64,000 bases of DNA from assembly GCA_030762175.1 (NCBI GenBank), contig CM060831.1, positions 2,807,001 to 2,871,000 of the forward strand, written 5' to 3'. Position numbers and translations under genes: made by a program. The DNA comes from Metallyticus violacea (taxonomy: Eukaryota; Arthropoda; Insecta; Mantodea; Metallyticidae). The notes beneath the pieces were generated by a model. That model was not told where the DNA came from, did no database searches, and worked only from the letters and a program-made list of their open reading frames with translations. Shown here in pieces: positions 21,058 through 31,894 of this stretch. The number at the start of each line of letters is the position of its first letter. Within the stretch, counting starts at the first letter, position 1.

Positions 21058-21720
21058 ATGATGCAGGATTCTAAAAGATAATGGTTTGCCCTCGGAACTT
21101 TTATCTCCTTCCAAATAACCTTGTCCCATCGCAGGTTGTTACCAACACATTAAATGTAAAACCTGTGCGCTAATTATGCCATGTCATTCTTTCTGCAGCC
21201 CCAATTTATCCAGAGAATTTAACATTTCTTCTTTTGCTACCCATTCTAAGATGCCATATATATGTTATATTGTAAGCTTTGCAAAGCATTTTATATTCAT
21301 TTAACTTCTACTGTTGTTTCACTCCACATGAACAATCATAGATTTCTGTTAAAACCAAGTCTCCCTTGCAGGTGGTCCAACATGCCCTGTGTCACTGTAA
21401 GGATTTCAATGACGTTTTTAATTTAACACATCGATGGGCTACCAGCACAGCTCTGAAAGTTTGCTAAGAGATAAAGAGATGGCAGCTATATTTTTGCATA
21501 AAGCATGTTTAACACCGGGTTTAAATCTTACATATTAATATATTTTTATTCTCTCTCTTGTTGCTTGTTTAATCTGTTTCCATGCATTACATTACCATTT
21601 AGATTCAATATTTATTTTTACCACCTTCACTTGTCTTTTTGCCTTTGAAGGACACAGTTTGTCCAAGGCATAGTGATGATTCTGTGAATATTAAAGTGTT
21701 TTACCTATTTCTGTTTCTTT
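21058..21720 (+). mobile_element. Second PLE family, 3' fragment, plus strand
   Basis: The frame shows HIKCKTCALIMPCHSFCSPN (a Cys-containing linker typical before GIY-YIG in PLEs), then a YIVSFAKHFIFI relic of YMLSCKLCKAFYIG, then MNNHR, and RDGSYIF corresponding to REMAAIFLHQ of the 32-33 kb copy. With the preceding minus-strand fragment it forms a head-to-head inverted pair. Frameshifts are many. Confidence 0.75.
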
Positions 21721-21721
21721 A

Positions 21722-21730
21722 GTTTTGTTG

Positions 21731-21761
<31 letters not shown>

Positions 21762-21762
21762 A
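21722..21762. repeat. (TTG)n(TTA)n microsatellite
   Basis: A short TTG run leads into an ATT/TTA run at the end of the PLE fragment. Confidence 0.92.
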
Positions 21763-22177
21763 ATATAAATAAAGAAGCAGAAATAGATAAACGCTTAAAT
21801 ATTCACATATATCAGTAAAATCAAAGGAAACATTGTGTTTTAAGAAACGCTTGAGAAATCGGGAATAACATAGCATTTAGGTCTGAAAGTCATGAATTCC
21901 AATATAAACCAATACTTCTTAAAGCTATCCAGAAACCTGTAGAATTAAGAGTAGGGGAGAATTTATTCATGCAAAAGATAGAGAAAATTTTATTAATTTT
22001 GATCTTTCGAATAACAATGACATCTCCAAATACACCCAATCTACCATTTGGGAAAACTGACAGTGTATCCATGCTGATGAAGGCAACAGCATTCAAAACA
22101 TGTATAAGTAATTAATGGATATCATTGTATGATTAGTTGAACTACACACTCTTAAAGCTTCACTTACTTTTTATAAA

Positions 22178-22227
22178 TGTATGGAACCGGTTTCGAGAAC
22201 ATTTTGTTCCCATCTTCAGCCATGCTA
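22178..22227 (-). ncRNA. Hammerhead-type ribozyme core, minus strand
   Basis: On the minus strand: helix I ATGG with CCAT after the cut, CTGAAGA (22213-22219), helix II GGGAAC-loop-GTTCTC (one G-U pair), GAAA (22191-22194), minimal helix III CCGG, then TT. Cleavage is predicted between 22185 and 22184. All core positions are present. Confidence 0.72.
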
Positions 22228-22254
22228 AGGTTCAACCTTATTCAAGTTGAACCT

Positions 22255-22304
22255 TAGCATGGCTGAAGATGGGAACAAATGTTCTCGAAACTGGTTCCAT
22301 ACAT
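22255..22304 (+). ncRNA. Hammerhead-type ribozyme core, plus strand
   Basis: Helix I ATGG (22259-22262) pairs with CCAT (22297-22300). The core CTGAAGA is at 22263-22269, helix II is GGGAAC-AAAT-GTTCTC, GAAA is at 22287-22290, helix III is CTGG (CCGG in the other arm), then TT with predicted cleavage after 22296. It is the mirror copy of the minus-strand core at 22178-22227. Confidence 0.7.
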
Positions 22305-22370
22305 TTATAAAAAGTAAGTGAAGCTTTAAGAGTGTGTAGTTCAACTAATCATACAATGATATCCATTAAT

Positions 22371-23079
22371 ATGATTGGCTTCACTGTGTTTAAGTTCCAA
22401 TTTTACATTTTTAAATGTATAAGTAAGTTGATTAAAAAATTAGTGAAATTTGAATGATTCCTTATTCAAAACTGTTCAATTACATAAAAGTGTATTATTA
22501 ATATTACACTTTACAAGGAAGGGAAAAATAAAGAATATTCATTTTTTAACAATTAATAGGTTGTTTGTATTATTGTGTTTACCTTATATTATTTTGAATT
22601 AGGATAATTCAATTTTTGAATAATTTTAAAAGCTTATTCCAACATTCTTTATCAGTAGCTGCAGTCATTTGCACCTTATCAAATGAATTAATAAATATAA
22701 AATTATTCCACATTTTGAAAGGATATATAATTTCTTTTTACATAATAGTTAACATTGATGATAAATGTAAATATATATATATATTGAAAAATGGTCTAAA
22801 TATGAGTAAAAACAATTATCTGCAACAGACCTTTAGGCACTAATGGGTTATGATCTGCCTGAGAATGGCTACTTAAAGGCAGCTGCTGCAAGTGAAAGAA
22901 GGGAGATTGAGTCACAGCTACAAAGTAGTATTTACATAGTTTTTTTGCATCAGGGATTTTCATAGTGAAATATAGTAAAATTTGTCATATTATAGTATTT
23001 ATATTTTTACGGAAAGTGCAAAATGGCACTATATTTAAAACTACAATAATAGGCTCTAGTCTATGATATAAAGATGTTG
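22371..23079. other. Intergenic, no recognised element
   Basis: AT-rich, CpG-poor DNA. No element or exon was recognised. Confidence 0.5.
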
Positions 23080-23610
23080 AAAATGATGCCTCTCAGTGGC
23101 AATACATTGCTTGCATTTGTGTAGGAAATTCCTGTATTTCACCCAACTTTTCTTCCACAAGAACACAGCAGTTTGGAACATAATTTTTGTCATTCAGAGA
23201 CCTTGTCTCCTGTAACTTTTGTACAAGTTGGTAAACAGTTTCTCTTCTGGAACATAATTGCCAGGATATTGTCTTGCAAATTGCATATGTTATACATAAA
23301 ACCCCATTCTTGAGGATTAAGTTTATGTAGTGACAGAACTAATGAAAAAAAGTAGCGCATGAATACACAACCATTGGCTATGAAGTCTCCCTGAAACCTT
23401 TGAGTTGCTATCTGCAAGCATTATGTGACCTTGACTGGCTTCTCCCAGTGTGCAGCTGTACTTTGCCAATCTGTAACTCAAATGACCTTACTCTGGAAAA
23501 TTGTTTAAGGTGCCTGATGGATGTCATTGCTGTCATGGGTATTATCTTTGCCTCATTTCGCTTATCGTTGTCTGTAGGTGAAGCTGCCATACATGCTGCC
23601 TCAGCATACA
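23080..23610 (-). mobile_element. Degenerate mariner-like element, N-terminal domain, minus strand
   Basis: Read on the minus strand, TVYQLVQKLQETRSLNDK followed by VLVEEKLGEIQ matches the helix-turn-helix of insect mariner-like transposases that carry a DUF4817-type N-terminus (pattern: tiyrLVkkFretGSv.dk...vlteekLdeI). Further upstream YAEAACMAASPTDNDKRNEA may be the start of the same protein. Several frameshifts are present. The catalytic domain was not seen. Confidence 0.5.
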
Positions 23611-23732
23611 TTGAACAATGACTGGATTTTGAATTGAAAAGCTGGCTCTTTTGTTATGGCAGAAGACATTGGAACTCTGCTGCAGCAATCTTCTAAAAAA
23701 TGATTAAGTCTAAAGAAGCAGGTACACTCAAC

Positions 23733-23804
23733 ATGTCAAATGAACCTAGTGAAGCTGCAGTCATAATAGGATCACTGCTGTTGAAGAGTTACAAGGGCCA
23801 GCAG
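23733..23804 (+). CDS. Speculative short coding exon with a good donor
   Basis: ATG at 23733 opens 24 codons (MSNEPSEAAVIIGSLLLKSY then KGQQ) ending at CAG|GTAAGC. It lies exactly at the edge between CpG-poor and CpG-rich DNA, where a transcription unit could begin. I do not recognise the peptide and found no partner exon, so it may be chance. Confidence 0.2.
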
Positions 23805-24099
23805 GTAAGCAGAAACTAGCTCTCGTTACTGCACTGTACGTAACGTGGATTCACAAAATTCATATAGGCCTCATTTTGTTTTATAATGAACACAGACCAA
23901 CACGAAAATATAGGTTAGGTGTGGATGTGTTAGCATCGCGGCCATGCTTTTGTATCCAGGGGGCGGGGCACCTGATAAGACGAGTGAAAGTCACGATAGT
24001 ATCCCCGCAGGGACTTTCCCAGAGCGCAAATTCTCCGCCGCGCCGCACAGCACTAGTCTACCTCACCTGATACTTTCTGCTCTGTAGCCACAATCTCAT

Positions 24100-24101
<2 letters not shown>

Positions 24102-24148
<47 letters not shown>
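24102..24148. repeat. Poly(T) tract (47 bases)
   Basis: An uninterrupted T run, either a retroposed poly(A) tail on the minus strand or a simple repeat. No retroelement body was recognised beside it. Confidence 0.95.
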
Positions 24149-24149
<1 letters not shown>

Positions 24150-24649
24150 ACGATCATAATGCCCTGCAATAGTGTCTGCCCTTTCCATTAGAAATTTTCT
24201 ATTGAAAATATGTTCCGTTAAAACCCCGGGTCCTTTAGAATTTTCCTCGGGGAAAAAGGTGATCCGGTGAAGGGACCAGAACTTTAAGAAAAGCTAATAG
24301 TTCTAACTTATTGTTTATCGAAACCGTACAGAATCGTTTTTGTTTGATGCATGATACAAAGCACAACAATTACGCTTAATAAAATACTTGCTTACAAAAA
24401 TTAGACCAGTGCACGCACATGAAAGCCCGTTGCTACTGAGTAATTCATCTTAAACCCGTACGTAATTGTTGCAACGCCGATAATGTCATGCCTCTGTGTG
24501 TTTTTGTTACTTGATTGGTCAGCAATATGACGAATATCTCGGCAGCTGAGTCGCCGGCATAAACACGGCCCAAGTTTATTTTAGTTAAGATCACCGTGGT
24601 GGCAGATACGAGCTATTTAAGTTTCGCAATTCTGCTAAATGGAGGGTCA

Positions 24650-24875
24650 TAACTCACAATCACTATCTATTTCTTTTCGAAGCAGTTTCTCCCCTCTTGG
24701 TACAAAGTTGCGTCCTCTATGCTTATTTGAACATGGCACCAACCTCCTCTTCGTAGGACGCAACATTTTCTTCCAGACTCCGAAACTAATTGCCCCTCAG
24801 TTTTTCCTTGACAGCTAGAAACTGTAAAAAGTCACAGGGTAGCAGATTTGGTCTGTACGGGCGCTATTCCCGATT
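24650..24875 (-). mobile_element. Mariner transposase C-terminal fragment, minus strand
   Basis: Minus-strand translation near 24780-24870 reads RPYRPNLLPCDFLQFLAVKE then KLRGN and a frameshifted FRSLEENVASYEEEV. This is the PPYSPDLAPCDFFLFPkLKekLrG.rF.s.Ee end of a mariner transposase, with the last catalytic Asp kept. Confidence 0.72.
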
Positions 24876-25639
24876 CTTACAGAAATTCAGTTGTTTTCAA
24901 ACAATGTGCACAGAGGTATTCTCTCAACGAGCAACAACCCTTGCAACCACACTTTGGTATTATTTTTTCCCCTAAAGATCCTAGGGAGGCAGCCTGTGAC
25001 ATACCAGTTAGCAGTGCGTGTTTTTTGTTCCTGGAATGAAATGGTTACTTGATGAGAAACCCAGATTGCTGATTACCTCTTATTGGTAAATTCAGCTTCA
25101 GTCTTGTAAAGATATCGAGGACATGACGAGAACGGCGAACCATTTCCACTGTTGCTGTCCTTTGTTCTGTGAGACTGTAAGATATTTTTGATACTTGCTG
25201 TGAACGAATGTTTAGATCCCTCTATCTCCCTGTAAGTCCCTGCTGAACGCCCCATGTACATCTCATCTAAACTCTGCAAACTTCTTACAGACTTATCGTA
25301 AAAATACTCTCGAGTCACCTACCACAGATCAGACAGCGAGCGCACGACCCCAATTAACATTTTGCTGAGCTGCACGCTCTTTTCAGCGCTGGCAATATCT
25401 CTCACAGCTTCTTCAAATACCGAAAATTACGAGGGTGGATCACGCTATAATGTTTCTCCCGCAATGTTATTGTAAAACTTTGCAGACGTTCCCGCTAGCG
25501 AGGTCATCAAGTATAACTCTTGTCACCGAAACGAGAACTACATCGCAAAGATGACGCATGAAGAGCAAAGAGGTGTAGTTCGTTTTTTTTTTTTTTTTTG
25601 TGTGTGTGAAAGGACAAAACCCGAGGGAAATGCTGGATC
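24876..25639. other. CpG-rich unannotated stretch
   Basis: No family was recognised. An 81-codon minus-strand open stretch (25073-25318) begins MTREYFYDKSVRSLQ, but neither splice sites nor a known domain support it. A T run lies at 25582-25599. Confidence 0.4.
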
Positions 25640-25930
25640 TGTTTGGACCGTAGCAGCATCTTCTTTGAAGGAGGTCGTGTGAACCTTGTTGACTCGTCAC
25701 GTTCCAAACGAGCTGCAACTCAACGGAATGTCACAGCCGTTGAGAAGGACCGGCGGATCTATCTGCGAACCTTGTCAAAGTACGGTACGGTGTACGATAT
25801 CGTGCATGAAGTGCTGAGTTTTCGTAAAGTTGGTGCCCGCTGGGTTCGAAGAATCTGACAGAGGGTCACGAGTGATGACGTGCTTGTACCACTTGCGGCG
25901 TTATGCTGCAGAAGACATGGATGCAATTAT
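25640..25930 (+). mobile_element. Mariner transposase N-terminal fragment, plus strand
   Basis: The open stretch ends YGTVYDIVHEVLSFRKVGAR then WVRRI, which is the second helix-turn-helix and linker of a mariner transposase (pattern: gtvh.IvhevLgyrKvsArWVPr). RNVTAVEKDRRIYLRTL precedes it. The catalytic domain is missing. Confidence 0.8.
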
Positions 25931-26913
25931 TTAAGCTGTGCGTAGTTTCTTTATTTGTCTTGTGCCTATGGTACAAGATTTTTGAATAAACAAGCAAACA
26001 CTTTCCGACCTGTCTGCACAGCAACATGACATAAGAATGTGTAAAGCGCCCTGTAATTTGGCGAGTAAAGTGGACCTTTCGCTCGCAAGTGGGTGACATC
26101 GCTTGCAGTTGTTTGACCAGCAAGTGAGCGGTTTGAGGCAAGCTGATAAGTACTGGGGTGGATCCATTAATTTGCAGAATTTCATTAGAAAGACATGTGT
26201 GGCCTCGTCCTTGCAAGGGGACGCCGTATTAAGAGCAAGGCTTTCGAACACGATTGGATTGGAGGTCATTGTTCCAGAACAGCTCAAATCCACTAATCTT
26301 AATTTTTTATAATTTATCTCTATATTTAATATTACAGATATATTCAGCACCAGTCATATCGAGTAAGATTACACTGGTCAACACAAGAAAACCTCCAGTA
26401 CAGTTTTTTTGTTCTAACTTCAAATAGGAATATAATGAATGAAAAGTTTCCCTTCAGGCATGTTTTTTGTGACAGTCATTTATGTATAACAGACTTCTGT
26501 TTATTAAGATTTCTTGGTTTTTGTAAATTATAGAACTGGTAGTTTTATTCAGAATAAGTTGGCCACACTGCAGACTGCTTCTATATCTGTGCAGGTTTAT
26601 TCGTGTTCTAAGCTCACAGCCAGTAGTCCATCAACACATGCAGTGTGTTCTGTTGTTTTATTACTTTCAATATGCCAACCAAACAATTTCTGCTACGTGT
26701 GCTGAACTAACTTGCAAGTCTCAGAGACGATATTTCACATCTCTTGTGAAAAAGTGTCATGAACGTATTTGGGGTGATTTTGATAAATTCTTGGCTCCAA
26801 ATATATGCTGTGTATCTCAATGGCTGGAAAAATGCTACACATCAAATGTCATTTGTAGTTCCTATAGGGAACAGGAGGATCAATCTGTTTAACTAACATT
26901 ATAGGAATAACAT

Positions 26914-26914
<1 letters not shown>

Positions 26915-26957
<43 letters not shown>
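26915..26957. repeat. (TA)n microsatellite
   Basis: A pure TA run of about 20 units. Confidence 0.97.
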
Positions 26958-26960
<3 letters not shown>

Positions 26961-26979
26961 ATTATCCCAATTTGGCATC

Positions 26980-27510
26980 TGCAATGAGATGATACCACAT
27001 GGTGAAGAGCACCCAGTACCAAAGTGTCCAGATATCGTGAACTCAAGTGAACATTTTTTAAAAGCAATCTATCTGAAATCTAAATTTCCCAAAACTGGTG
27101 ATGCAAAATTGAAAGAAGGAATAAGTTCACTAATGGATGGTGAACATTTTGAGGAATTGATACATATGCCGGAAAAGACAACGTGCAAATCATTCAAAAA
27201 CATCTGTTGTGATTTTCTTGATAATAATAAAGAAGAAAACTAGTGAAACAGGAGTGACCTTGTGAATTCATAAGATGCAACTTGTGTTTACAAATTCACC
27301 TGGACTTCTTCCCCGAAATCTTGGGACTGCCTCTTATGAGCATGCTCCACATTTTCATCATAAAAGTTGTACTATGGAAAAGAGGCACCCAGACATTGGA
27401 GGACCTGAAGAGAGACATCCCAGAGGCAAAATATGCCGAAAATCATCATTTTCAACTTTTATGTACGCCAAAGTTTAGCGTATATTCATCATTTAGTGTT
27501 TCATAATTAC
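26980..27510 (+). pseudogene. Fragment of an uncharacterised, probably transposon-derived arthropod protein
   Basis: An 84-codon stretch (26989-27243) contains SLMDGEHFEELIHMPEKTTC then KSFKNICCDFLDNN. After a stop and frame change come CLQIHLDFFPEILG and EHAPHFHHKSCTMEKRHPD. From memory, these match in order a repetitive protein in arthropod genomes with the pattern sFKnvV.nFLGN.ka, then slKIHFLHSHLDfFPeNLG, then EHGERFHQDI..MEkRYqG. Its function is not known to me; its copy number suggests a mobile element or a repeatedly captured gene. This copy is broken. Confidence 0.5.
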
Positions 27511-27849
27511 TATTAAAACTTTAAGCATGCAACACAAAAAATCTCTGCCTGATGGGGAAAAAATCTGATAGCATATTTGAACTCGGCATTGAAAAGACAC
27601 ATAGATTCCGTTAAATGAGTTCTTGTGTGTGTACATTAGCTAGGTAAGTATTTTTAGATGTGTAGGATGTGTTACACTTAACAGAGCATCTCTACACTAC
27701 AAGCAGGACAATGCTTGCCCACATGCGACAGAAGACAACAGAACACATATAGGTTTGAGGTGTACAGTTTACCAGCGATGAAGATGTCATGCATTAGTGA
27801 ATCAAGAAGTTTGTTTGCAAAATAAGATCCGTTATAATTGTCAAATTAT

Positions 27850-28900
27850 GCAGGGTGGTCAAAATGTCTCCGGAGTGAATATTGACTTGTTCTTCGTGCG
27901 TCATGTTCAGCAACATGACTGTACTGTAGTCCTCAATAAGCATACCATGCCCTAGGCTTGGTCAGTCACACCAACGGTTTCAGTTGCATTTTATCGGATC
28001 CTCTACCGAGAGTGAGATGAGTATGAGAACAAAGAACATTTCTGAAGATTTGTGTGCAAGGAGTAAAATCTCCCCCGGGAAGTGCAATTTCCAGATTGGC
28101 GAACAAATTTTAACTAAAGAGTTTTCTTTGCCAAGAAGCTGAGACCAAAAAACTGGAAGGAAAGGTGTATCACAGTATTCACCTAAGGGACCTGGGGAAC
28201 TCACAAAAAACTCCAAGGGATTTGAACAAGTAATCGCCCGTTACGCCCGAGTCACCTGTTTATTTACTTCAGCAAAGACCGTGCGGTCAGTGATGCGGTG
28301 CGGGGTTTTTCCTCTGAGCGATGGCGTGTCTTTATCTAGGATTCATATGTGTTAACTCAGTGGTGAAGGAATCCTAGCATCAATTTTTTAGCATACACAT
28401 GTTTCTGTTACTTATGTGAATATCTTACTAAACCCTTTTTCAAGTAATTAACCCACAAGATCTGTGATCATCATTTTTCCAACAGGATTCTGCCACTGCT
28501 CACACTGCGAATAATTTCATTTACAATGTGTTTCCACAAGACAGAGTTATTATTAGGAAATTTGTGGCCCCCTCGATCCCTCGATTTAACATCCTGCGAT
28601 TATTATCTCTGAAATGTTGGTGCAAGACGAACTCGCACACCATACATAAAATCAAAGATAACATTCATCAGGAAATTGCTCGGATTTCTTAAAATGGGCT
28701 ACAGCCAGTGATGAATAATTTCTAAAGAAATGCCAAACAATGAAAGCGGGAAGTTCCAACAACTCATTTGATAATTTGGATAGTAATGAACCTCTTAAAT
28801 TGGTTTGCGTATTGTTGTAAGGTTGGTTTTGTTTTCCCGAAACTAATCGGCTAACGAGCTCATAGGCCAAACGCTCCGGGGGAAACGAAACTGATCGAAC
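27850..28900 (+). mobile_element. Degenerate mariner-like element with GATAHTANN-type catalytic motif, plus strand
   Basis: Near 28480-28680 the plus strand reads FQQDSATAHTANNFMYNVFP then QDRVIIRKFVAPSIPRFNIL and CWCKTNSHTIHKIKDNIHQE then IA. This matches the catalytic end of insect mariner-like transposases (QQDGATAHTA, then isrgLWPPRSPDLtp.DfylWG, then HtleeLk.nIr.eIa.I). The catalytic region is shifted and the SPDL Asp is altered. GTGGTCAAAATGTCTCCGGA at 27855 may be the left terminal repeat. The N-terminal part between about 27940 and 28240 is heavily frameshifted. Confidence 0.72.
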
Positions 28901-29567
28901 AGTATTTCATTATATAGTGGTCACATTAAGTATTTCAGCGCATAGCTCAAAGACATTGCAGGAAAAGTCCCATCTTGACTTTTGTATTATTATAAAGCAA
29001 CATGAAATACATTGAGGTTATATGAGGTACGGGCGTTGCGTACTGGGAGAAGTCAGTCGTCAAGGCCATATAATGCATGTGAAGATAGTAGCTTGTAATT
29101 AGTTTGAGAGCTGCTTTGTAAGCGAGTTGTTGTGCATTCGTTTATTTCTCTGTGCTAATTATCCTTCGTTAGTTATAACTACAAAAATAAAAATACTAAC
29201 TTTAATTACTTTTTTCCACTTGCAACAGCTGCATGTCCCCAGTATGCATTCGCCCTCAGGCGGACCGTAACTTAAATGACCTAATTGTGCACACCTACAA
29301 AATTTTTAATTCTCTTAAATAAGAATGCTACATTTAAACAATTGCAGACTTGTGACATTAACCACCAGTGAAGCATACTTAACAATTCAAAATAATGCGT
29401 TTCGTACATCGCCTTTTTCTTTAATCTAAGAAATGTTATTTTTTTAATAAATCCGAATCTCGTCTCAAATTTTCATGAAGTTTGCTAAAATGGGAGAGAG
29501 CATATAACGAAATACGTGTGCGATATTTTTATTCCCTTTGGCTTCGAGAGTGTGCATGGTGAAGTTA
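28901..29567. other. Intergenic, no recognised element
   Basis: CpG content is normal for the base composition, in contrast to the left third of the window. No known repeat or exon was recognised. Confidence 0.5.
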
Positions 29568-30708
29568 CTTGGGGTGTTCTAAAGTTCTCGGTGTCGTGAA
29601 GATGACCAAATTACTATGGTAGTTGTTAACATCCTTTAGATGGCGCGCTGTAAAGTGTCAATAAACATGTAAACAACCTAGTGTTAACATTTTAATAAAA
29701 CTGAAATATGAGTTGTGATAAATTCTTTCTGTAAGAGAAAGAAATAAAAAGAAATTAGATTCCACATTAAAGGATTCTTCCCCTTCGTTTTCGACGGTTA
29801 CAAAGTGGACTGTACATCTGTTCAAGATGATGAGCATTCAGGGCGTCCCAAAACTGCTAAGACCGACGAGATTCTGGCAAAAGCTCACAATGCCGTAATC
29901 AAAGCTGTCTGACATTGCAAAGATCTCAAGAGGCCGTATCTTACACGATGTTTTGGGTATGAGAAAGTTTCCGCTCATGAGTGCCGCTTTTACTAACAAT
30001 GGACCAAAAACTCATCCGAATGAATATTTCGCAAGAGTGTTTAGACTTGTTTAAATGTATTTCCAGCGAATTTCTCGACGTTTCTTAACAGTAGATGAAA
30101 CAGGAATTCAACACTATACCCAGAGACGAAGGAACAGTTCAAACAGTGAGTGGCAACAGGTGAAAGTGCACCAAAGAAAGCAAAAACTGTTACATCTGCA
30201 GGAAAAGCTATGACTAGGGTTTTATGGGATTCTCATAATGTGGTGCTCGTAGATTACCTGCAGAAGTGCAGAACCATCGCCGGGGAATATTACGTTTCAC
30301 TACTGGCCCAACTGAAGATGTTACTCAAGCTCTTTCTCTTACGAAAAATAAATTTCTCTTTCATCACGATAATGCGCCTTCACACATGTCTGGGATTGTT
30401 GCTACAAAACCGCATGACGTTCGCTTCCACATCCCCCATATTCACCGGGTTTGGCTCCCAGCGATTTCCTTTTGTTCCCAAATCTGAAGAAATGGCAGGG
30501 TGGACGAAGATTTACGTCAAATGACGAGGTTGAAGTTGAGAGAGATATTTGTTTTTCACAGTTGGACAAATCTTGTTTTACTGACGGTGTTAAAATGTTG
30601 GAAAGTCATCAGACTAAATGTATTGATTAACAAGGTGACTATGCTGAAAAATGAAAAATAAAACGTTTCTCTTAAGTCTTGTGTTTTCTTGATTAGGCCG
30701 ACAGCTTT
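29568..30708 (+). mobile_element. Mariner family A, copy 1, plus strand
   Basis: The 5' part (GGTGTTCTAAAGTTCTCGG, then the stretch up to TTCGTTTTCGACGGTTACAA) is shared with the minus-strand fragment at 58300. The body is shared with the copy at 39950. Coding fragments are DDEHSGRPKTAKTDEIL, FLTVDETGIQHYTQR (first catalytic region), KTVTSAGKAMTRVLWDSHNV and HHDNAPSHMSGIVATKPHDV. The third motif is frameshifted (HRVWLPAISFCSQI for RIWLPPITFCSQT in the sister copy). The N-terminal helix-turn-helix is largely deleted. The 3' end reads GACAGCTTTTTAATGCCCCT then CGTA, a likely terminal repeat. Confidence 0.87.
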
Positions 30709-31221
30709 TTAATGCCCCTCGTAAATTAAATTATGGGCCGTTTGAACGCGGGTGCTTACTGGGGTAAAAGAGAGATAGTAAAGTTAGGATTTTAATTTAT
30801 ATATGCTGAAAGCATAACATGATACTGTATTTCTAACTATAATAATATGCACTAATCTGTGTTGAAAATTATGCCCCTTATTGGCATCTGCACAGGAAAT
30901 TCGGAACACGTTTCTTGTCTCTCGCAATTTTTTCAACAAGTTGGCAGATCATTTTTTTTTTTTTTTTTTGCGAATCGCCATAACACTTATCAGCAAGAAC
31001 AAAACTGTATTTATAACTAACGAAGAAAGCGCCGAGCACAACCACTCAAACGACCTGCACATGCATTATAGGTTTTTCTGAGAGCACTACTGCTCTCTGT
31101 CAGCCAATAACCTTGTATAACGGATATATAACTGTTGCCGAAATAAGGATGAAATAAAAATAAAAACGCCAAGAAATATGCTCTAATTGTTATACAAATT
31201 TCGTATAGATATGACCTTCTA

Positions 31222-31261
<40 letters not shown>

Positions 31262-31894
31262 TATTTAAACTTTAGGTCATGCAAATTTACTAAAAGTTGT
31301 CACGTATGGTGTGAATTTCTTGTTTTTGGGGGTTCTCTACGAGAAAATGCAATCTACCCTAGAACTTCTTTACCAGTATTCCTTATTTTTCTCAAACATA
31401 TGGCTAAAATGAAATTAATTTAAATATGAGCAAACATATACATAGATTTATTTTATGAAAACTTCCCTTTTTACTCTTTCCCCCATCTTTTAAGGCATCG
31501 CAGTATACAATCCCTCACAAAATTCTTTTAATAAGCTAGTTGGCAGTACATATCAGATGTCCAGGTGGAAAGGGACAGCTATCGATCCAAACATAAACAT
31601 ATCCAGCTGGTTAAGCTTTGAACCCAAAACATGCACTGCAATCACAGACGCTTTCAATGGAACAACGACATATGTAACCGGGAGAAATTTTGCTGTCAAG
31701 ATATTTAGAGTACGGTGAAGCACTCTGAGAAAGTGCTTAATGTTCCCAAAATACTCACATAATTCTGTAACAGTTAAGTCCTTGTGCAGAGGACTGATGA
31801 CTGCTATTGTTGTGGAACGCCCCTCGTTGGTGGAAACAGCATCAAGAACTAGGTATTGCAGGCTTCACTGGGAGTGCGAGATAGCTGTCAAAGA
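30709..31894. other. Intergenic with one microsatellite
   Basis: Apart from T runs (30952-30969) and the AAT microsatellite at 31220, no element was recognised. The minus strand near 31800 reads EGRSTTIAVISPLHKDLTV, faintly like the ERSTIAVVYYAAQF stretch near 63000; both may come from one transposase N-terminus, which I cannot identify. Confidence 0.4.
31220..31262. repeat. (AAT)n microsatellite
   Basis: About 14 AAT units. Confidence 0.97.

Larger units (their letters stand above)
22111..22370. repeat. Long near-perfect palindrome with a ribozyme core on each strand
   Basis: The arms of about 128 bases begin ATTAATGGATATCATTGTAT and end with its inverse ATACAATGATATCCATTAAT, with a centre of only a few bases near 22240. 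Each arm carries CTGAAGATGGGAACA, GTTCTCGAAAC and GGTTCCATAC in the same order, on opposite strands. This looks like a pair of PLE terminal repeats in inverted orientation. Confidence 0.93.

Noticed and set aside
25866..26350. Minus-strand frames of 116 and 139 codons
   Set aside because: They overlap each other and a mariner fragment on the other strand; no motif recognised.
30266..30487. Second frame over the mariner at 30.3 kb as a separate gene
   Set aside because: It is the frameshifted continuation of the mariner transposase (HHDNAPSH motif).
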